Shown: positions 43,496 through 51,682, counted from the stretch's first letter. The stretch: 64,000 nucleotides of DNA from Antribacter soli (GCF_021568775.1 NZ_JAKGSG010000053.1:1-64000), one strand, 5' to 3'. A program made the numbers and translations. Notes: generated by a model not told the origin, from the sequence alone.

Positions 43496-44317
43496 TCAGG
43501 AGAGCTGGAGGAGGGTGACGCACGCGTCGTCGGACTTCTTGAAGAACGGCGCTGACTGGTCGGTGGACGCTTCGTGGTCGCGGATCATCTGGATGACCCT
43601 GGCGGCTGACCGCCGGACGACAAGGTTGGTCAGGTCGGTCCACGACTCGGCCAGGTGGTAGTCGGTGACGGCGCGGGCGAAGCCGTCCGTCGCCAGGAGC
43701 AACAGGTCACCCGGCGTGTAGTCCCAGGCTGCGAAGAGCACGTCTGCGCCGACGGCCGGGTTGTTGCCCAGGACCCACGCGCCGTCGCGGCCCTTGAGGT
43801 AGCCCCGCCGGCGGGCGGTGATCCCGGCGGCGGCTTCCTGGGGTGACTGGCGGGTGTCGCGCTGCGTGCGGACCGCGGTGTGCTCGTTGCGCCCGAACAC
43901 GGGGTTGGACAGCAGGGCGTATTTGCCGGCGTGGTAGATGAACACATCACCGACGATCGCGGCCTCGACCTGCGCATCCGTGCGGCGGACGATGCCCATA
44001 GAGCAGACCGGCGGCAGCCCGTCGTCGGGCATCCCGGCCAAGCGGAGTGATTCGGCGACGTGGGTGGCGAGGCTGGTGACCAGTCCCGGGGGGCGCCGGG
44101 TGAGCGGCCGTGAACGCAGCCAGGTGTCGCAGGTGTGGGAGATCCAGTACGCGCCGGTGACGTCGGGGTCGGGGCGGAACGTTTCGGGGGTGTCGGTGGC
44201 GCCGTCGAACATCCACGCGTACGGTCCGGCCGACCCTGCCAGGTCCTCGTTCAGCTCGCCGACGCCCTTGCTGGTGGCGGTGTCCAGCACGGTCAGGCCG
44301 GTCGTGGTCGTGGTCAT
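43496..44317 (-). CDS. PP2C-family serine/threonine phosphatase (273 aa)
   Basis: PP2C-type metal positions are visible: GELNEDLAG (about residue 20), YAWMFDGATDTPE (about 35), and DLLLLATDGFARAV (about 215), followed by KKSDDACVTLLQL at the end. No transmembrane segment or kinase partner is adjacent. Overlaps the upstream gene's stop by 4 bp. Such phosphatases in mobile elements may act on host signalling proteins or on modified products; the coupling to the oxygenase suggests a dedicated pathway. Confidence 0.75.
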   Translation of the reverse strand: MTTTTTGLTVLDTATSKGVGELNEDLAGSAGPYAWMFDGATDTPETFRPDPDVTGAYWISHTCDTWLRSRPLTRRPPGLVTSLATHVAESLRLAGMPDDGLPPVCSMGIVRRTDAQVEAAIVGDVFIYHAGKYALLSNPVFGRNEHTAVRTQRDTRQSPQEAAAGITARRRGYLKGRDGAWVLGNNPAVGADVLFAAWDYTPGDLLLLATDGFARAVTDYHLAESWTDLTNLVVRRSAARVIQMIRDHEASTDQSAPFFKKSDDACVTLLQLS

Positions 44318-45354
44318 CCGCCGGTTCCAGACGTCGGTGAGGGCATGGTCCCGGGAGCCAGACCCCCGAGCTGGTGTACCCAGGATGTCAGGTCCACGAG
44401 CCCGACGAGATGGATCGCCGCCAGGCACATGAGCAGGCCCAGGACCACACCGGGAACCAGGCGCCAGACGGAGCGGACGCCGCCGGCCCACATGAGGCAG
44501 GAGAACGCGATCGTGATGCTGCCGGTCGCGACGAGGATCAGCGGGACGCCGTCGGACACGTCGATGCGGGTGGCGACCGTGACGGCGGTGGTGATCAGCG
44601 CGATGACTGCGGCGAGCACGCCCAGGAGCTGCACCTGGTCGCCGCGTGCGGTGTCCACGGCGGCCTTGGTCTGGGCCATCTGCGCCAGGAGGTCGGACCC
44701 TTGCCGGTCGATGAGCAGGCGGGCGCGGAGTGCTTCGTAGCGCGCGAGCCGCCGCACGCCGCCCGGGGTGCGGGCCTCCTGATAGTGGATGGCGACCTGA
44801 ACCTCGGTCAGGGCTTCGCGAATGCGCCCACCCAGATGCAGCAGGCGGGCACGCGTGAAGTGGAAGTTCGGGTTGTCCCTCGTCGAGGTGCGCAGCGCGG
44901 TGTCGACCGCGTCCAGGGCGAAGCCCAGCTCGGCCGGGGTCACGAGGTCGGGGGCCAGATCGCCCAGGTCCGCGTACAGCGCGGCGTACTGGTGCCACAC
45001 CCCGGGACGGTCGCCCAGGGACTTGATCGCCTGCCTCGAGTGCCGCAGCGCCTGCCGCAGGCGGGTGACCGACGTGCCATCCCCGATCGCTGCGATCGCG
45101 CGGAACGTGCCGTAGTACGGGTTGGACCCGAACTCCGGCTCGTACCGGGTGACCAGACCCCGGTACTCCGCTTCGCGCTCCTCGCGGTGCATGTCCTGCA
45201 GGAGCGTGTACAGGCAGGTGAAGCGTTCATCGGCCGGGCGCGACTCGTCGGCCAGGATCGCGCGGAGTTGGTCCTGCGTGAGGTTCCTGGCCAGGTGCTC
45301 GCGCACGTCCTCGGCGAAGGTCGCCGAAGTCCAGGACGGGATGGTCGTGGTCAC
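44314..45354 (-). CDS. Helical repeat (TPR-like) protein with C-terminal membrane segments (346 aa)
   Basis: The first 230 residues are helical repeats (TRLRQALRHSRQAIKSLG, ARLLHLGGRIREALTEVQVAI), likely TPR-like. Residues about 245-265 (LLGVLAAVIALITTAVTVA), 272-292 (VPLILVATGSITIAFSCLMW) and 297-318 (LVPGVVLGLLMCLAAIHLV) are three membrane helices, so the repeats probably face the cytoplasm as a sensor or scaffold. Start GTG 45354 overlaps the oxygenase stop by 4 bp, and its own stop overlaps the phosphatase start. No family name assigned. Confidence 0.65.
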   Translation of the reverse strand: MTTTIPSWTSATFAEDVREHLARNLTQDQLRAILADESRPADERFTCLYTLLQDMHREEREAEYRGLVTRYEPEFGSNPYYGTFRAIAAIGDGTSVTRLRQALRHSRQAIKSLGDRPGVWHQYAALYADLGDLAPDLVTPAELGFALDAVDTALRTSTRDNPNFHFTRARLLHLGGRIREALTEVQVAIHYQEARTPGGVRRLARYEALRARLLIDRQGSDLLAQMAQTKAAVDTARGDQVQLLGVLAAVIALITTAVTVATRIDVSDGVPLILVATGSITIAFSCLMWAGGVRSVWRLVPGVVLGLLMCLAAIHLVGLVDLTSWVHQLGGLAPGTMPSPTSGTGG

Positions 45355-45995
45355 AGCTCTGCCTCCGTCTGGTCCGGCGAGTATGCCAGGATCCGCACAC
45401 CGACCCGTGACGGGTCGGTGATCCGGGTGCGCCCGTGAGCGACCCGGTGGTTGTCGATGACGTACGCGTCCCCGCTGCGCAGCCAGTCCACCGTCTGCGT
45501 GATCCGCGCCGCCCGACGACGGACCTCGGCCACCAGGACGGCCGGGCCGGCCAGACGAAAGTGATCGTCGTCCCGGTACCGGAACCCACCCGACGGCCCG
45601 AGCCGGAACGGAAGCCGCACCCCGTCGGCCTGGCGCTCGATCCATAGGCTCGCGATCTCGGTGTCGGACAGCCCGGCCGTCAGCAGCTCCAGGTCCGCGA
45701 ACAGCGGGAACCCGCCCGTCGAGGCGTCATGACGCACCAGATGCATCCCCAAGAACCGCGGCGGGACGGGCAGCGAGGACCGATCCGTATGCACGCCCAG
45801 CGCCTGCACCGTGAAGCCCGGACCGGGCTCACCACGCCGTCCCGAAGGGCTGATCGTGGTCCGCCCGTCCGCATCACCGTCCGGGTGAGGGTAGATCCGA
45901 CCCAGCCCGGACACGATCATCGCAAACTCCGACGTAGTGACCTGCGGCAGGACAACGAGCCCACGGTCCTGCACCCGAGCGGCAACATGACCCAT
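45351..45995 (-). CDS. TauD/TfdA-like Fe(II)/2-oxoglutarate oxygenase (214 aa)
   Basis: Iron site HxD in ALGVHTDRSS (about residue 70) and distal His in NHRVAHGRTRI (about 190), the latter followed by the 2-oxoglutarate-binding arginine. First gene of the four-gene operon. The ATG at 45995 (MGHVAARVQD) starts the domain exactly. Oxygenases of this family hydroxylate or cleave small molecules; here the partners are a membrane repeat protein, a PP2C phosphatase and a NUDIX hydrolase. A likely promoter lies at 46118-46146. Confidence 0.8.
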   Translation of the reverse strand: MGHVAARVQDRGLVVLPQVTTSEFAMIVSGLGRIYPHPDGDADGRTTISPSGRRGEPGPGFTVQALGVHTDRSSLPVPPRFLGMHLVRHDASTGGFPLFADLELLTAGLSDTEIASLWIERQADGVRLPFRLGPSGGFRYRDDDHFRLAGPAVLVAEVRRRAARITQTVDWLRSGDAYVIDNHRVAHGRTRITDPSRVGVRILAYSPDQTEAEL

Positions 45996-46117
45996 CGACG
46001 AACGGCCCCCGACCCCTATGGCGCTGCCACCTGCACGAACAGCCCGACCAGCATAGGGGAGTCGGCGCGAAAGCAGAATGAGCGCCATGCACGTTTCGCC
46101 CGGTTCTTCTTGCGTGC

Positions 46118-46146
46118 TATATAGCCCTCCTGTGGAGGGCGTGCCA
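46118..46146 (-). promoter_or_regulatory. Candidate promoter of oxygenase operon with hairpin spacer
   Basis: On the minus strand TATATA (46123-46118) is an unusually A/T-rich -10, and its 17-base spacer (46124-46140) is the complete inverted repeat GCCCTCC-ACA-GGAGGGC. The -35 is poor (TGGCAC). The repeat occupies exactly the spacer, which would suit a repressor or a MerR-like activator. The transcript would have about 115 bases of leader before the ATG at 45995. Confidence 0.4.
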
Positions 46147-46182
46147 TGTGCACGTCGTGCAACGCGGCGAGTAGGCAGAGCG

Positions 46183-46590
46183 CTATCGACGCGTCCGCCG
46201 ACGGTGCAGCGGGGACCTCCCCGCAGGCAGAGCGGGATCCTGCGCGGTGCAGAAACCGGACCCGGTCGGCCAGGACGGCGTCGCCGGCCGCCCCCGGCGG
46301 GCCTCGGTGCCGGCCTGCCACTTGTAGTACCTGAACCGGTTGACGCCCAGGACCTGGCACAGTCGCTTCACCGAGTAGGCGGGATGGTGCTCGGCGACGA
46401 ACTGGAAGCGGCCCACCAGGTCGACGCTCCCGCGAAATACTTCGCAGCCTTGCGCAGGAACTCCCGCTCGGTCGTCAGGGTCCGCTTCTCGGCCCCACAG
46501 CCGCAGCGTCTCGCGGGCCACGCCCAGGTCACGGGCGATCCCCTTGATCGTGGCCCCAGGCGTCGACTCAGTCGCAAAGGGTGAACCTTG
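46183..46590 (-). pseudogene. IS3-family transposase remnant
   Basis: Minus-strand text KGIARDLGVARETLRLWGRE is the OrfA helix-turn-helix of IS3 elements; REFLRKAAKYFAG (another frame) is the OrfA end; and VGRFQFVAEHHPAYSVKRLCQVLGV with NRFRYYKWQAG is the start of OrfB. The DDE catalytic part is missing and frames are broken. No terminal inverted repeats were found. It marks an old insertion between the oxygenase operon and the HsdR remnant. Confidence 0.75.
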
Positions 46591-46636
46591 TGCCCGGTTG
46601 CCGGCTTTTGTCGGTGGCCGCACATACACTCGCCAC

Positions 46637-47022
46637 GTGGCTGACGACCCTTCACGGCTTCCCGCAGAGGCGCGGGCGCGTGCGCTGATCGATGCCCAGC
46701 TGGAGGCGGCGGGCTGGGTGGTACAGAACGTCCGCGACTTGAACCTGTTCGGGGCCCAGGGGGTTGCGGTGCATGAGGTCACGATGGCCCAGGGGCGTGG
46801 CCGGCCGGACTACCTGCTGTACCTGGATCGGCGGGTGCTTGGAGTGATCGGGGCCAAGCCAGCGGGTACCACGCTGCCCGGGGTGGAGTGGCGGTCGGCG
46901 ATGTACGCCGACATCTCCACGATCAGCGTGTCCACTATGTGCTGCGGGACCGCGAGGTCACGGAGGGCGACGACCCGGTTCTGGAGTCGTACATCCCGGA
47001 CGAGAAGGTAGAGGTGCAGTAG
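46637..47022 (+). pseudogene. HsdR N-terminal remnant with altered nuclease motif
   Basis: From GTG 46637 the sequence reads LPAEARARALIDAQLEAAGWVVQ and GAQGVAVHEVTMAQGRGRPDYLLYLD, the start of type I HsdR proteins. The PD-(D/E)xK motif should end EAK; here it is VIGAKPAGT, so the catalytic glutamate is glycine. After about 90 residues the frame changes and a different C-terminal-like segment (VHYVLRDREVTEGDDPVLESY) runs to a stop at 47022. The helicase domain is absent. TACACT six bases before the GTG would be a leaderless promoter, so a truncated product may still be made. Confidence 0.65.
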
Positions 47023-47071
47023 CGGATATGGCCAACACATGTTTGATGACGATGCGATTGGGAGCGCGATT

Positions 47072-47896
47072 ATGAGTGAGACTGCCCGAGCCTGGCTCAA
47101 CAGCCTCACCAGCCTGTATACGCCAACGTCGTCACAGTTCGATGCGGCGAAGAGTCATCGTGCCTCCATCGAGATGCGGCTCGATGCCTACCTGGGGCTC
47201 CACGACATGTTCGAGATCGGTTCCCTCCGTCACGGAACCGGTATCTGGCAATACAGCGACGCTGACTACTTGGCGTCATTGAAGGGTGTTCAGCCTGAGT
47301 CGCCGTGGACGATGTTGAACCGGGTCAAGGATACGCTTCAGGATCGATTTCCAAATACCACGATTGTGGTGCGTCGGCCTGCGGTCGTGTGTCGTTTCTC
47401 CGACGGAATGGTTGAGGTCGTTCCGGCCTATCCGGCGGCAAGCGGCTACTGGATGGCCAACCCGGCTGATGGTTGGATGAAGACTCATCCCAAGGAGCAC
47501 AACAAGTACGTTAACGACGTCAACGCCAAGCACAACGGGGGCGCAAAGACGCTCGCGCGCCAACTGAAGATCTGGAAGTACCTGCGCAACGTTCCGGTGT
47601 CGTCCTGCTACCTCGAGATGCGAGCTGCCAAGCACCTTGATGGCGAGTCGTCGTACTCGCCGTTCTGGGATCTCTACCTCGCGCTCGACAAGATGTATGA
47701 AGCCAACCTTGCGGCGATGAATGATCCGACCGGCCTTGGCTCGCGTTTCGGGGCATGTTCATCGGAGTCGAATCGGCAGGACGCGCTGTCAAAGCTCGGC
47801 AGAGCGGTCACCCGCGCCAACAAAGCACGGGAGTACGAGGCTGACGGGGAGCACGCCGAGGCAATTGAGCAGTTGAAGCTGCTCTTCAATAGGTAA
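47072..47896 (+). CDS. CD-NTase (SMODS) nucleotidyltransferase 1 (274 aa)
   Basis: Nucleotidyltransferase of the cGAS/DncV-like class: GSLRHGT near residue 49 followed by YSDADYL (Asp62 and Asp64). The third metal position is in FSDGMVEVVPAYP (about 113), where glutamate stands for the usual aspartate. C-terminal SMODS-like helices LARQLKIWKYLRNVPVSSCYLEM. It would make a cyclic di- or trinucleotide alarm signal. ATG 47072 (MSETARAW) follows GGGAG; the ATG at 47039 has no RBS. It starts 49 bases after the HsdR remnant and the DNA here is visibly lower in GC than the rest. Confidence 0.85.
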   Translation: MSETARAWLNSLTSLYTPTSSQFDAAKSHRASIEMRLDAYLGLHDMFEIGSLRHGTGIWQYSDADYLASLKGVQPESPWTMLNRVKDTLQDRFPNTTIVVRRPAVVCRFSDGMVEVVPAYPAASGYWMANPADGWMKTHPKEHNKYVNDVNAKHNGGAKTLARQLKIWKYLRNVPVSSCYLEMRAAKHLDGESSYSPFWDLYLALDKMYEANLAAMNDPTGLGSRFGACSSESNRQDALSKLGRAVTRANKAREYEADGEHAEAIEQLKLLFNR

Positions 47897-47906
47897 CGGA
47901 GGCCCG

Positions 47907-48836
47907 ATGACTGATCTCGGCGAATACACCCCACCCGCCTCTGGAGCGACCCTCCTGCGTCGCCAGGACGAGCTCGATGCGCTGCGCCTCCTCATTGCCC
48001 AGAAGCGTCTGTACTCGCGTGCGAAGCGTTGGGTCGCGATTCGCTGGTTCGGGATGCTCGTCATCGGCCTCGCCGCGCCCATCGTCGCGGTGATCTGGCC
48101 AGAGAGCAGTGTGATCGTTGGCAGCATCGCGGGAGCCTGGCTCTTCCTCGGACGCACCCTGTTGATGCACGTTCAGAAGAGGAGCACTGAGCAGGCTGCC
48201 GCAGTGCAGGAGCAGTTCGACTTCTACGTCTACGAGATGCCGTCGGGCACGCCTCGTCCGAAGCTGCCTTCGCTCGAGGACATCTCGCTGGCGGCTGGGC
48301 CTGATGCTGAGCTTATGGCGGTCGCGGGCCAAGAGAAGATGCTCGGATGGTATGTCGTCGCGAAGGACGACACTGGTGAAGTTGCGGTTGCGATCGCGCA
48401 GCGCTCGAACGCCGCATATAGCTACCGCCTGTTGAGGTTCACGGGAATCATCTGGTCGGTAGTTGCCGTGATCTGGGCAGGAGTGCTCACGGCGATTTGC
48501 ATCGTCACCGGCCTCACTCTTGCGACGTTCTTGCTGGGGGTCGTCCTCCCGCTGCTGCCCGCCTTCCTTGACGTGACCGAGTACATCGTCGGCATCGTGC
48601 GCTCAGCCAAGGATCGAGAGGCGCTCTACCGAGAGATCGAAAGCAGGATCGGTAACAAGGACGAGCCGATCACCGGCGAGAACCTGCGTGTCTGGCAGGA
48701 GGCGCTGTTCGAACTACGTCGTGACACACCGACAGTCCCGGACTTCATCTACAAGCTCCAGCGTCAGAAGAACGAGGTAGCGATGTCAGCTGCCGCTGCG
48801 CAGCTGAGCAAGCGTGCACGCCAGGAGGGCGAATGA
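47907..48836 (+). CDS. S-4TM-type CBASS membrane effector (309 aa)
   Basis: Four membrane helices: about residues 46-66 (WFGMLVIGLAAPIVAVIW), 69-90 (SVIVGSIAGAWLFLGRTL), 170-195 (FTGIIWSVVAVIWAGVLT) and 200-222 (GLTLATFLLGVVLPLLPAF). Around them soluble segments contain QEQFDFYVYEMPSG and EDISLAAGPDAE. This is the layout of SMODS-associated 4TM proteins, which are thought to breach the membrane when the cyclic nucleotide appears. It begins ten bases after the first NTase and overlaps the second by 4 bp. Confidence 0.85.
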   Translation: MTDLGEYTPPASGATLLRRQDELDALRLLIAQKRLYSRAKRWVAIRWFGMLVIGLAAPIVAVIWPESSVIVGSIAGAWLFLGRTLLMHVQKRSTEQAAAVQEQFDFYVYEMPSGTPRPKLPSLEDISLAAGPDAELMAVAGQEKMLGWYVVAKDDTGEVAVAIAQRSNAAYSYRLLRFTGIIWSVVAVIWAGVLTAICIVTGLTLATFLLGVVLPLLPAFLDVTEYIVGIVRSAKDREALYREIESRIGNKDEPITGENLRVWQEALFELRRDTPTVPDFIYKLQRQKNEVAMSAAAAQLSKRARQEGE

Positions 48837-49699
48837 CAACCACGAGTCAAGCGATGGCGCAGTACCTCTCCGACATATCCGTCACGGATTACCAGCAGAC
48901 GTCGATCATCAACGCACGCAAAGACCGCGTCGTGGAGAACCTTACAGCCGCCTTCCCCTCCACCACCGATCTTCCCTTCAGCCGCGCGATCCTGATGGGC
49001 TCGGCCGCGAAGGGAACGATCGTTCGTCCCATCGACGACATCGACGTCCTGGCGGTGTTCTCGAACGCGAACGGCGCGTGGAACACCTACCGTCTTGACT
49101 CGCAGGCATTCCTCTACGGGGTGCGCCGAGCGTACAACGGGCTGTCGACGGCGCAAGTCGGCGCTCGAGGCCAAGCAGTGCGCATCTTCTTCAAAAACGG
49201 CGGCCATGTCGACGTGGCGCCGGTGTTCTCTCACGGCAACGACGTCTACGGACTACCGGGAGGCGACGGCGGGTGGATCAACACAGCTCCCACGGTGGCG
49301 AACTCGTGGTTCGCGAAGAAGCATGCCGACCTCGGCTACAACCTGGCGCCTCTGGTGCGGCTTCTGAAGAAGTGGAACAACGCGCACTCGAAACGGCTCC
49401 GCTCCTTCCACCTGGAGACGATCGCCGCCAGCACGTTCAGGACGCTCGGAAGCAACCGGCAGAGCGCCCTGGCCAATTTCTTCGAGTGGGCGCCATCGCA
49501 CCTGAACGTCAGCGACCCTGGCGGCCAATCGGGAACGCTCAGTAACTACCTCAGCTGGCCTGGACGGGAGGAGGTCATTCAAGCACTGGCTTCCGCGGCC
49601 GATCGAGCACGCAAAGCGAATGAGGCGGAGGCGAGAGGCGACCATGACGAGGCCAAGCGTCTCTGGCGGATCATCCTGGGCTCGAGCTTCCCGAGCTAG
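48833..49699 (+). CDS. CD-NTase (SMODS) nucleotidyltransferase 2 (288 aa)
   Basis: GSAAKGTIVRPIDDIDVLAVF near residue 55 gives the GS motif and the DID pair; the third Asp is in GGHVDVAPVF (about 124), so all three metal ligands are present. C-terminal helices RLLKKWNNAHSKRLRSFHLE. It is clearly divergent from the first NTase (no identical run longer than a few residues), so it is not a recent duplication. Start overlaps the effector stop (ATGA). Together with the first NTase it brackets a single effector. Both genes end near AEARGDH/ADGEH-like helical tails, a shared late feature. Confidence 0.88.
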   Translation: MTTTSQAMAQYLSDISVTDYQQTSIINARKDRVVENLTAAFPSTTDLPFSRAILMGSAAKGTIVRPIDDIDVLAVFSNANGAWNTYRLDSQAFLYGVRRAYNGLSTAQVGARGQAVRIFFKNGGHVDVAPVFSHGNDVYGLPGGDGGWINTAPTVANSWFAKKHADLGYNLAPLVRLLKKWNNAHSKRLRSFHLETIAASTFRTLGSNRQSALANFFEWAPSHLNVSDPGGQSGTLSNYLSWPGREEVIQALASAADRARKANEAEARGDHDEAKRLWRIILGSSFPS

Positions 49700-49757
49700 T
49701 CAGTCCGCTGCGACACCAACCGAGTCAACCAAGTGGTCAACCGATGAGCGCGCCGTA

Positions 49758-49853
49758 CGTCTCGATTGGCGGCCGGTCGACAACTCGCTGGCGGCGGTGC
49801 TGGCTGCGGTCGAGGTCTACAACAAGCCGCGGATGACCTATCGCGACGAGGTC
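49758..49853 (+). pseudogene. DUF3644-like gene remnant
   Basis: The plus frame reads VDNSLAAVLAAVEVYNKP and RMTYRDEV. This matches the start of DUF3644 proteins, which begin with AIEIYNKPxFKYREE-like text, and then the similarity stops. Nothing downstream continues the family. The intervening sequence to 49971 carries no gene. A scar of a lost defence-type gene next to the CBASS module. Confidence 0.45.
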
Positions 49854-49971
49854 GAACCCCCGCAGAGCTCCCCGCGGCTCTTGTTGCCCACCCGGCAACC
49901 GTACTCAGCGACCAGCTCGTCGACACGGTACGGCCGCTGGGCCCGTGCGGCCGGTGGACGGTCTGTTCGCA

Positions 49972-50631
49972 CTACGCGGATGCGGAGAGGTTCTTGTAGA
50001 GCTGGTCGACCGCGTTCTGCAGGTGGATCAGCGTCGGGTCGATCACGAGGTTCCCACCCGGCGCCGGCTCGGCACCGAGGGACATCCACAACTCGGTCAG
50101 CTTGCGGATCCCGGCCTCCCACTCGTGGTCGGGAACGTCGTCCTCACGCTTCTCACGGAGCTCGAACGGACTGGGGTGAAGGGCGATGCAGGTGGCGAAG
50201 TCGCTGAGCAGGAGGAACGCAGATCCGGCGAGGTAGCGCCCCAGACCGCCCATGCCGCGCCATTCTGGAGCCAGCTTCGCGTGGTTGGTGATGACGAGGT
50301 GGGAGCCGAATCCGGGTTGGTACTTCTCGGCGAGCCGGCCGGTCGAGTCGGTGAGCGGCGCGAAGACCTCAGCATCGGCGGCGGTCGCGTCCAGGGCGTC
50401 AAACATTCTGGTTCCGAGCGGGAGGACCGGGAACAGCCAGCCGTCCATCCAGAAGATGGTCTCAGCCGCGCTCTCGCCGTCCTCGTCGAAGTCATCGAGA
50501 TCGGCGGTCACGGTCCACGAAGAGACGGGGAACTCGGCGTGACGGGGCACATGTGTGACGCGCAGGTCGAACTCGAGCCAGTCGAGCCCCTGGCGGAGGC
50601 GTTGACGCTGTGCGAGGCGGTTGGCACTCAT
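49972..50631 (-). CDS. Hypothetical protein, possible GNAT fold (219 aa)
   Basis: ATG 50631 (MSANRLAQRQRL) has TAGCGT six bases upstream; a GTG at 50634 is an alternative. The central part HAKLAPEWRGMGGLGRYLAGSAFLLL resembles the acetyl-CoA-binding RGxGxG segment of GNAT acetyltransferases, and ATCIALHPSPFEL resembles the following strand. The N-terminal half is beta-rich and unassigned. It could be a GNAT-like acetyltransferase; confidence in the fold is modest. Confidence 0.6.
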   Translation of the reverse strand: MSANRLAQRQRLRQGLDWLEFDLRVTHVPRHAEFPVSSWTVTADLDDFDEDGESAAETIFWMDGWLFPVLPLGTRMFDALDATAADAEVFAPLTDSTGRLAEKYQPGFGSHLVITNHAKLAPEWRGMGGLGRYLAGSAFLLLSDFATCIALHPSPFELREKREDDVPDHEWEAGIRKLTELWMSLGAEPAPGGNLVIDPTLIHLQNAVDQLYKNLSASA

Positions 50632-50736
50632 CACGCCACGCTACGGCACCACCCATCGCCACGACCGAGGAGACACGTAGGGGCAGCAGCCCGGGCCCCC
50701 GACGCACGCGCTCGAGCAGCCTGGACAGAAGCTTCG

Positions 50737-51411
50737 TCAGGAGCTGATCCCCAGATGCTCGAGCACTGGCGTCACGCCGTGGAGCCGGACGTCCGGACGA
50801 AGCTGGTCTGGCCTGGCGTCCCACGCCTCCCGGGTCAGCCGCCAGCGCTGCCTGACTGCCGGCTTCCCGTCGCGCGCGACGAGCCGTTCCCCTCCGAGTT
50901 CGTACCCCAGCTTGGCCGAGACGGCGTTGGATGCCGCGTTGTCGGTGTCCGCCTCGCTGACCATCTCGCGCGCACCGAGGCCCTCGAACGCCAGATGGAG
51001 AACCATGTGCCGCGCCTTGGTGCCGATCCCATGTCCGTGGAACGAGGCGCCCACCCAGGAGCCGGTCGTTGCCGATCGGAGGACTGGGAAGTCCCTGGCG
51101 ACCATCGACTGGATGCCCACGATCCGCTCGGCACGGTAGATGCCCAGTCCCAGGCGCCAGTAGTTCAGCTCGGCGCAGGATCGCAGGCTCCAGTGGTGCT
51201 CCAGCACGTTACGGCGCACACGATCTGGCCCGCCGCGAGTCCACGGCCAGGTGAAGGCCGCGTCTGCGTGATGGACTCCGGTAGCGGCGACGTCGGCGAG
51301 CGCCACCAGGTCGGCGTCGTCGGGCACCTTCAGTTCCAGGTCGCCGCACCGCACGGCGAGTCCGAACGTCGGGACGACGGCGGTCAATAGGGCCCTAAGC
51401 GCGACGGTCAT
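50737..51411 (-). CDS. GNAT-family acetyltransferase, RimJ/RimL-like (224 aa)
   Basis: Typical RimL pattern: WRLGLGIYRAERIVGIQSM (strand 4), TGSWVGASFHGHGIGTKARHMVLHLAF, with the acetyl-CoA loop GHGIGTKA near residue 135, and VSEADTDNAASNAVSAKLGYEL-like ending. ATG 51411 (MTVALRALLTAVV) chosen as the first codon of coherent sequence. These enzymes acetylate proteins, antibiotics or small amines; substrate unknown. It is a simple cargo gene next to the integrase end. Confidence 0.85.
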   Translation of the reverse strand: MTVALRALLTAVVPTFGLAVRCGDLELKVPDDADLVALADVAATGVHHADAAFTWPWTRGGPDRVRRNVLEHHWSLRSCAELNYWRLGLGIYRAERIVGIQSMVARDFPVLRSATTGSWVGASFHGHGIGTKARHMVLHLAFEGLGAREMVSEADTDNAASNAVSAKLGYELGGERLVARDGKPAVRQRWRLTREAWDARPDQLRPDVRLHGVTPVLEHLGISS

Positions 51412-51682
51412 GGCCAGCATCGTTGCGGATGACGGGCAACGTCGCGACGGATTTGACCTTCTCGACGACTGGGATCCGGCGGGCATGGCTGGGGTGTGGC
51501 CGCACTTCCCCGGCGTCCAGCCTGCTCTGCCGGAGGCTTGCGGAGGGCTCGGGACGAGTTCGACTACGGCGTGAGGTTTGCTAGCTCGTGAGCACGGCGT
51601 GTCGCCCGCGCGTCTGAAGGCAATCGGCCACTCGCCGCCTGTCGACGCGCTCCTCTAATTGGCGCCGCCCTACTCTCGATCC
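51412..51682. other. Gap upstream of the integrase
   Basis: About 270 bases without a gene. TACTCT (51671-51676) lies six bases before the integrase ATG and is its likely leaderless -10. No long repeat was noticed. Confidence 0.4.

Noticed and set aside
46016-46360. 114-codon minus-strand frame as a separate gene
   Set aside because: Out of frame with the IS3 text and composition is shadow-like.
49738-49971. Long plus-strand frame through 49620-50207 as a gene
   Set aside because: It starts inside the second NTase gene and runs antisense into another coding gene; only a short stretch resembles DUF3644.
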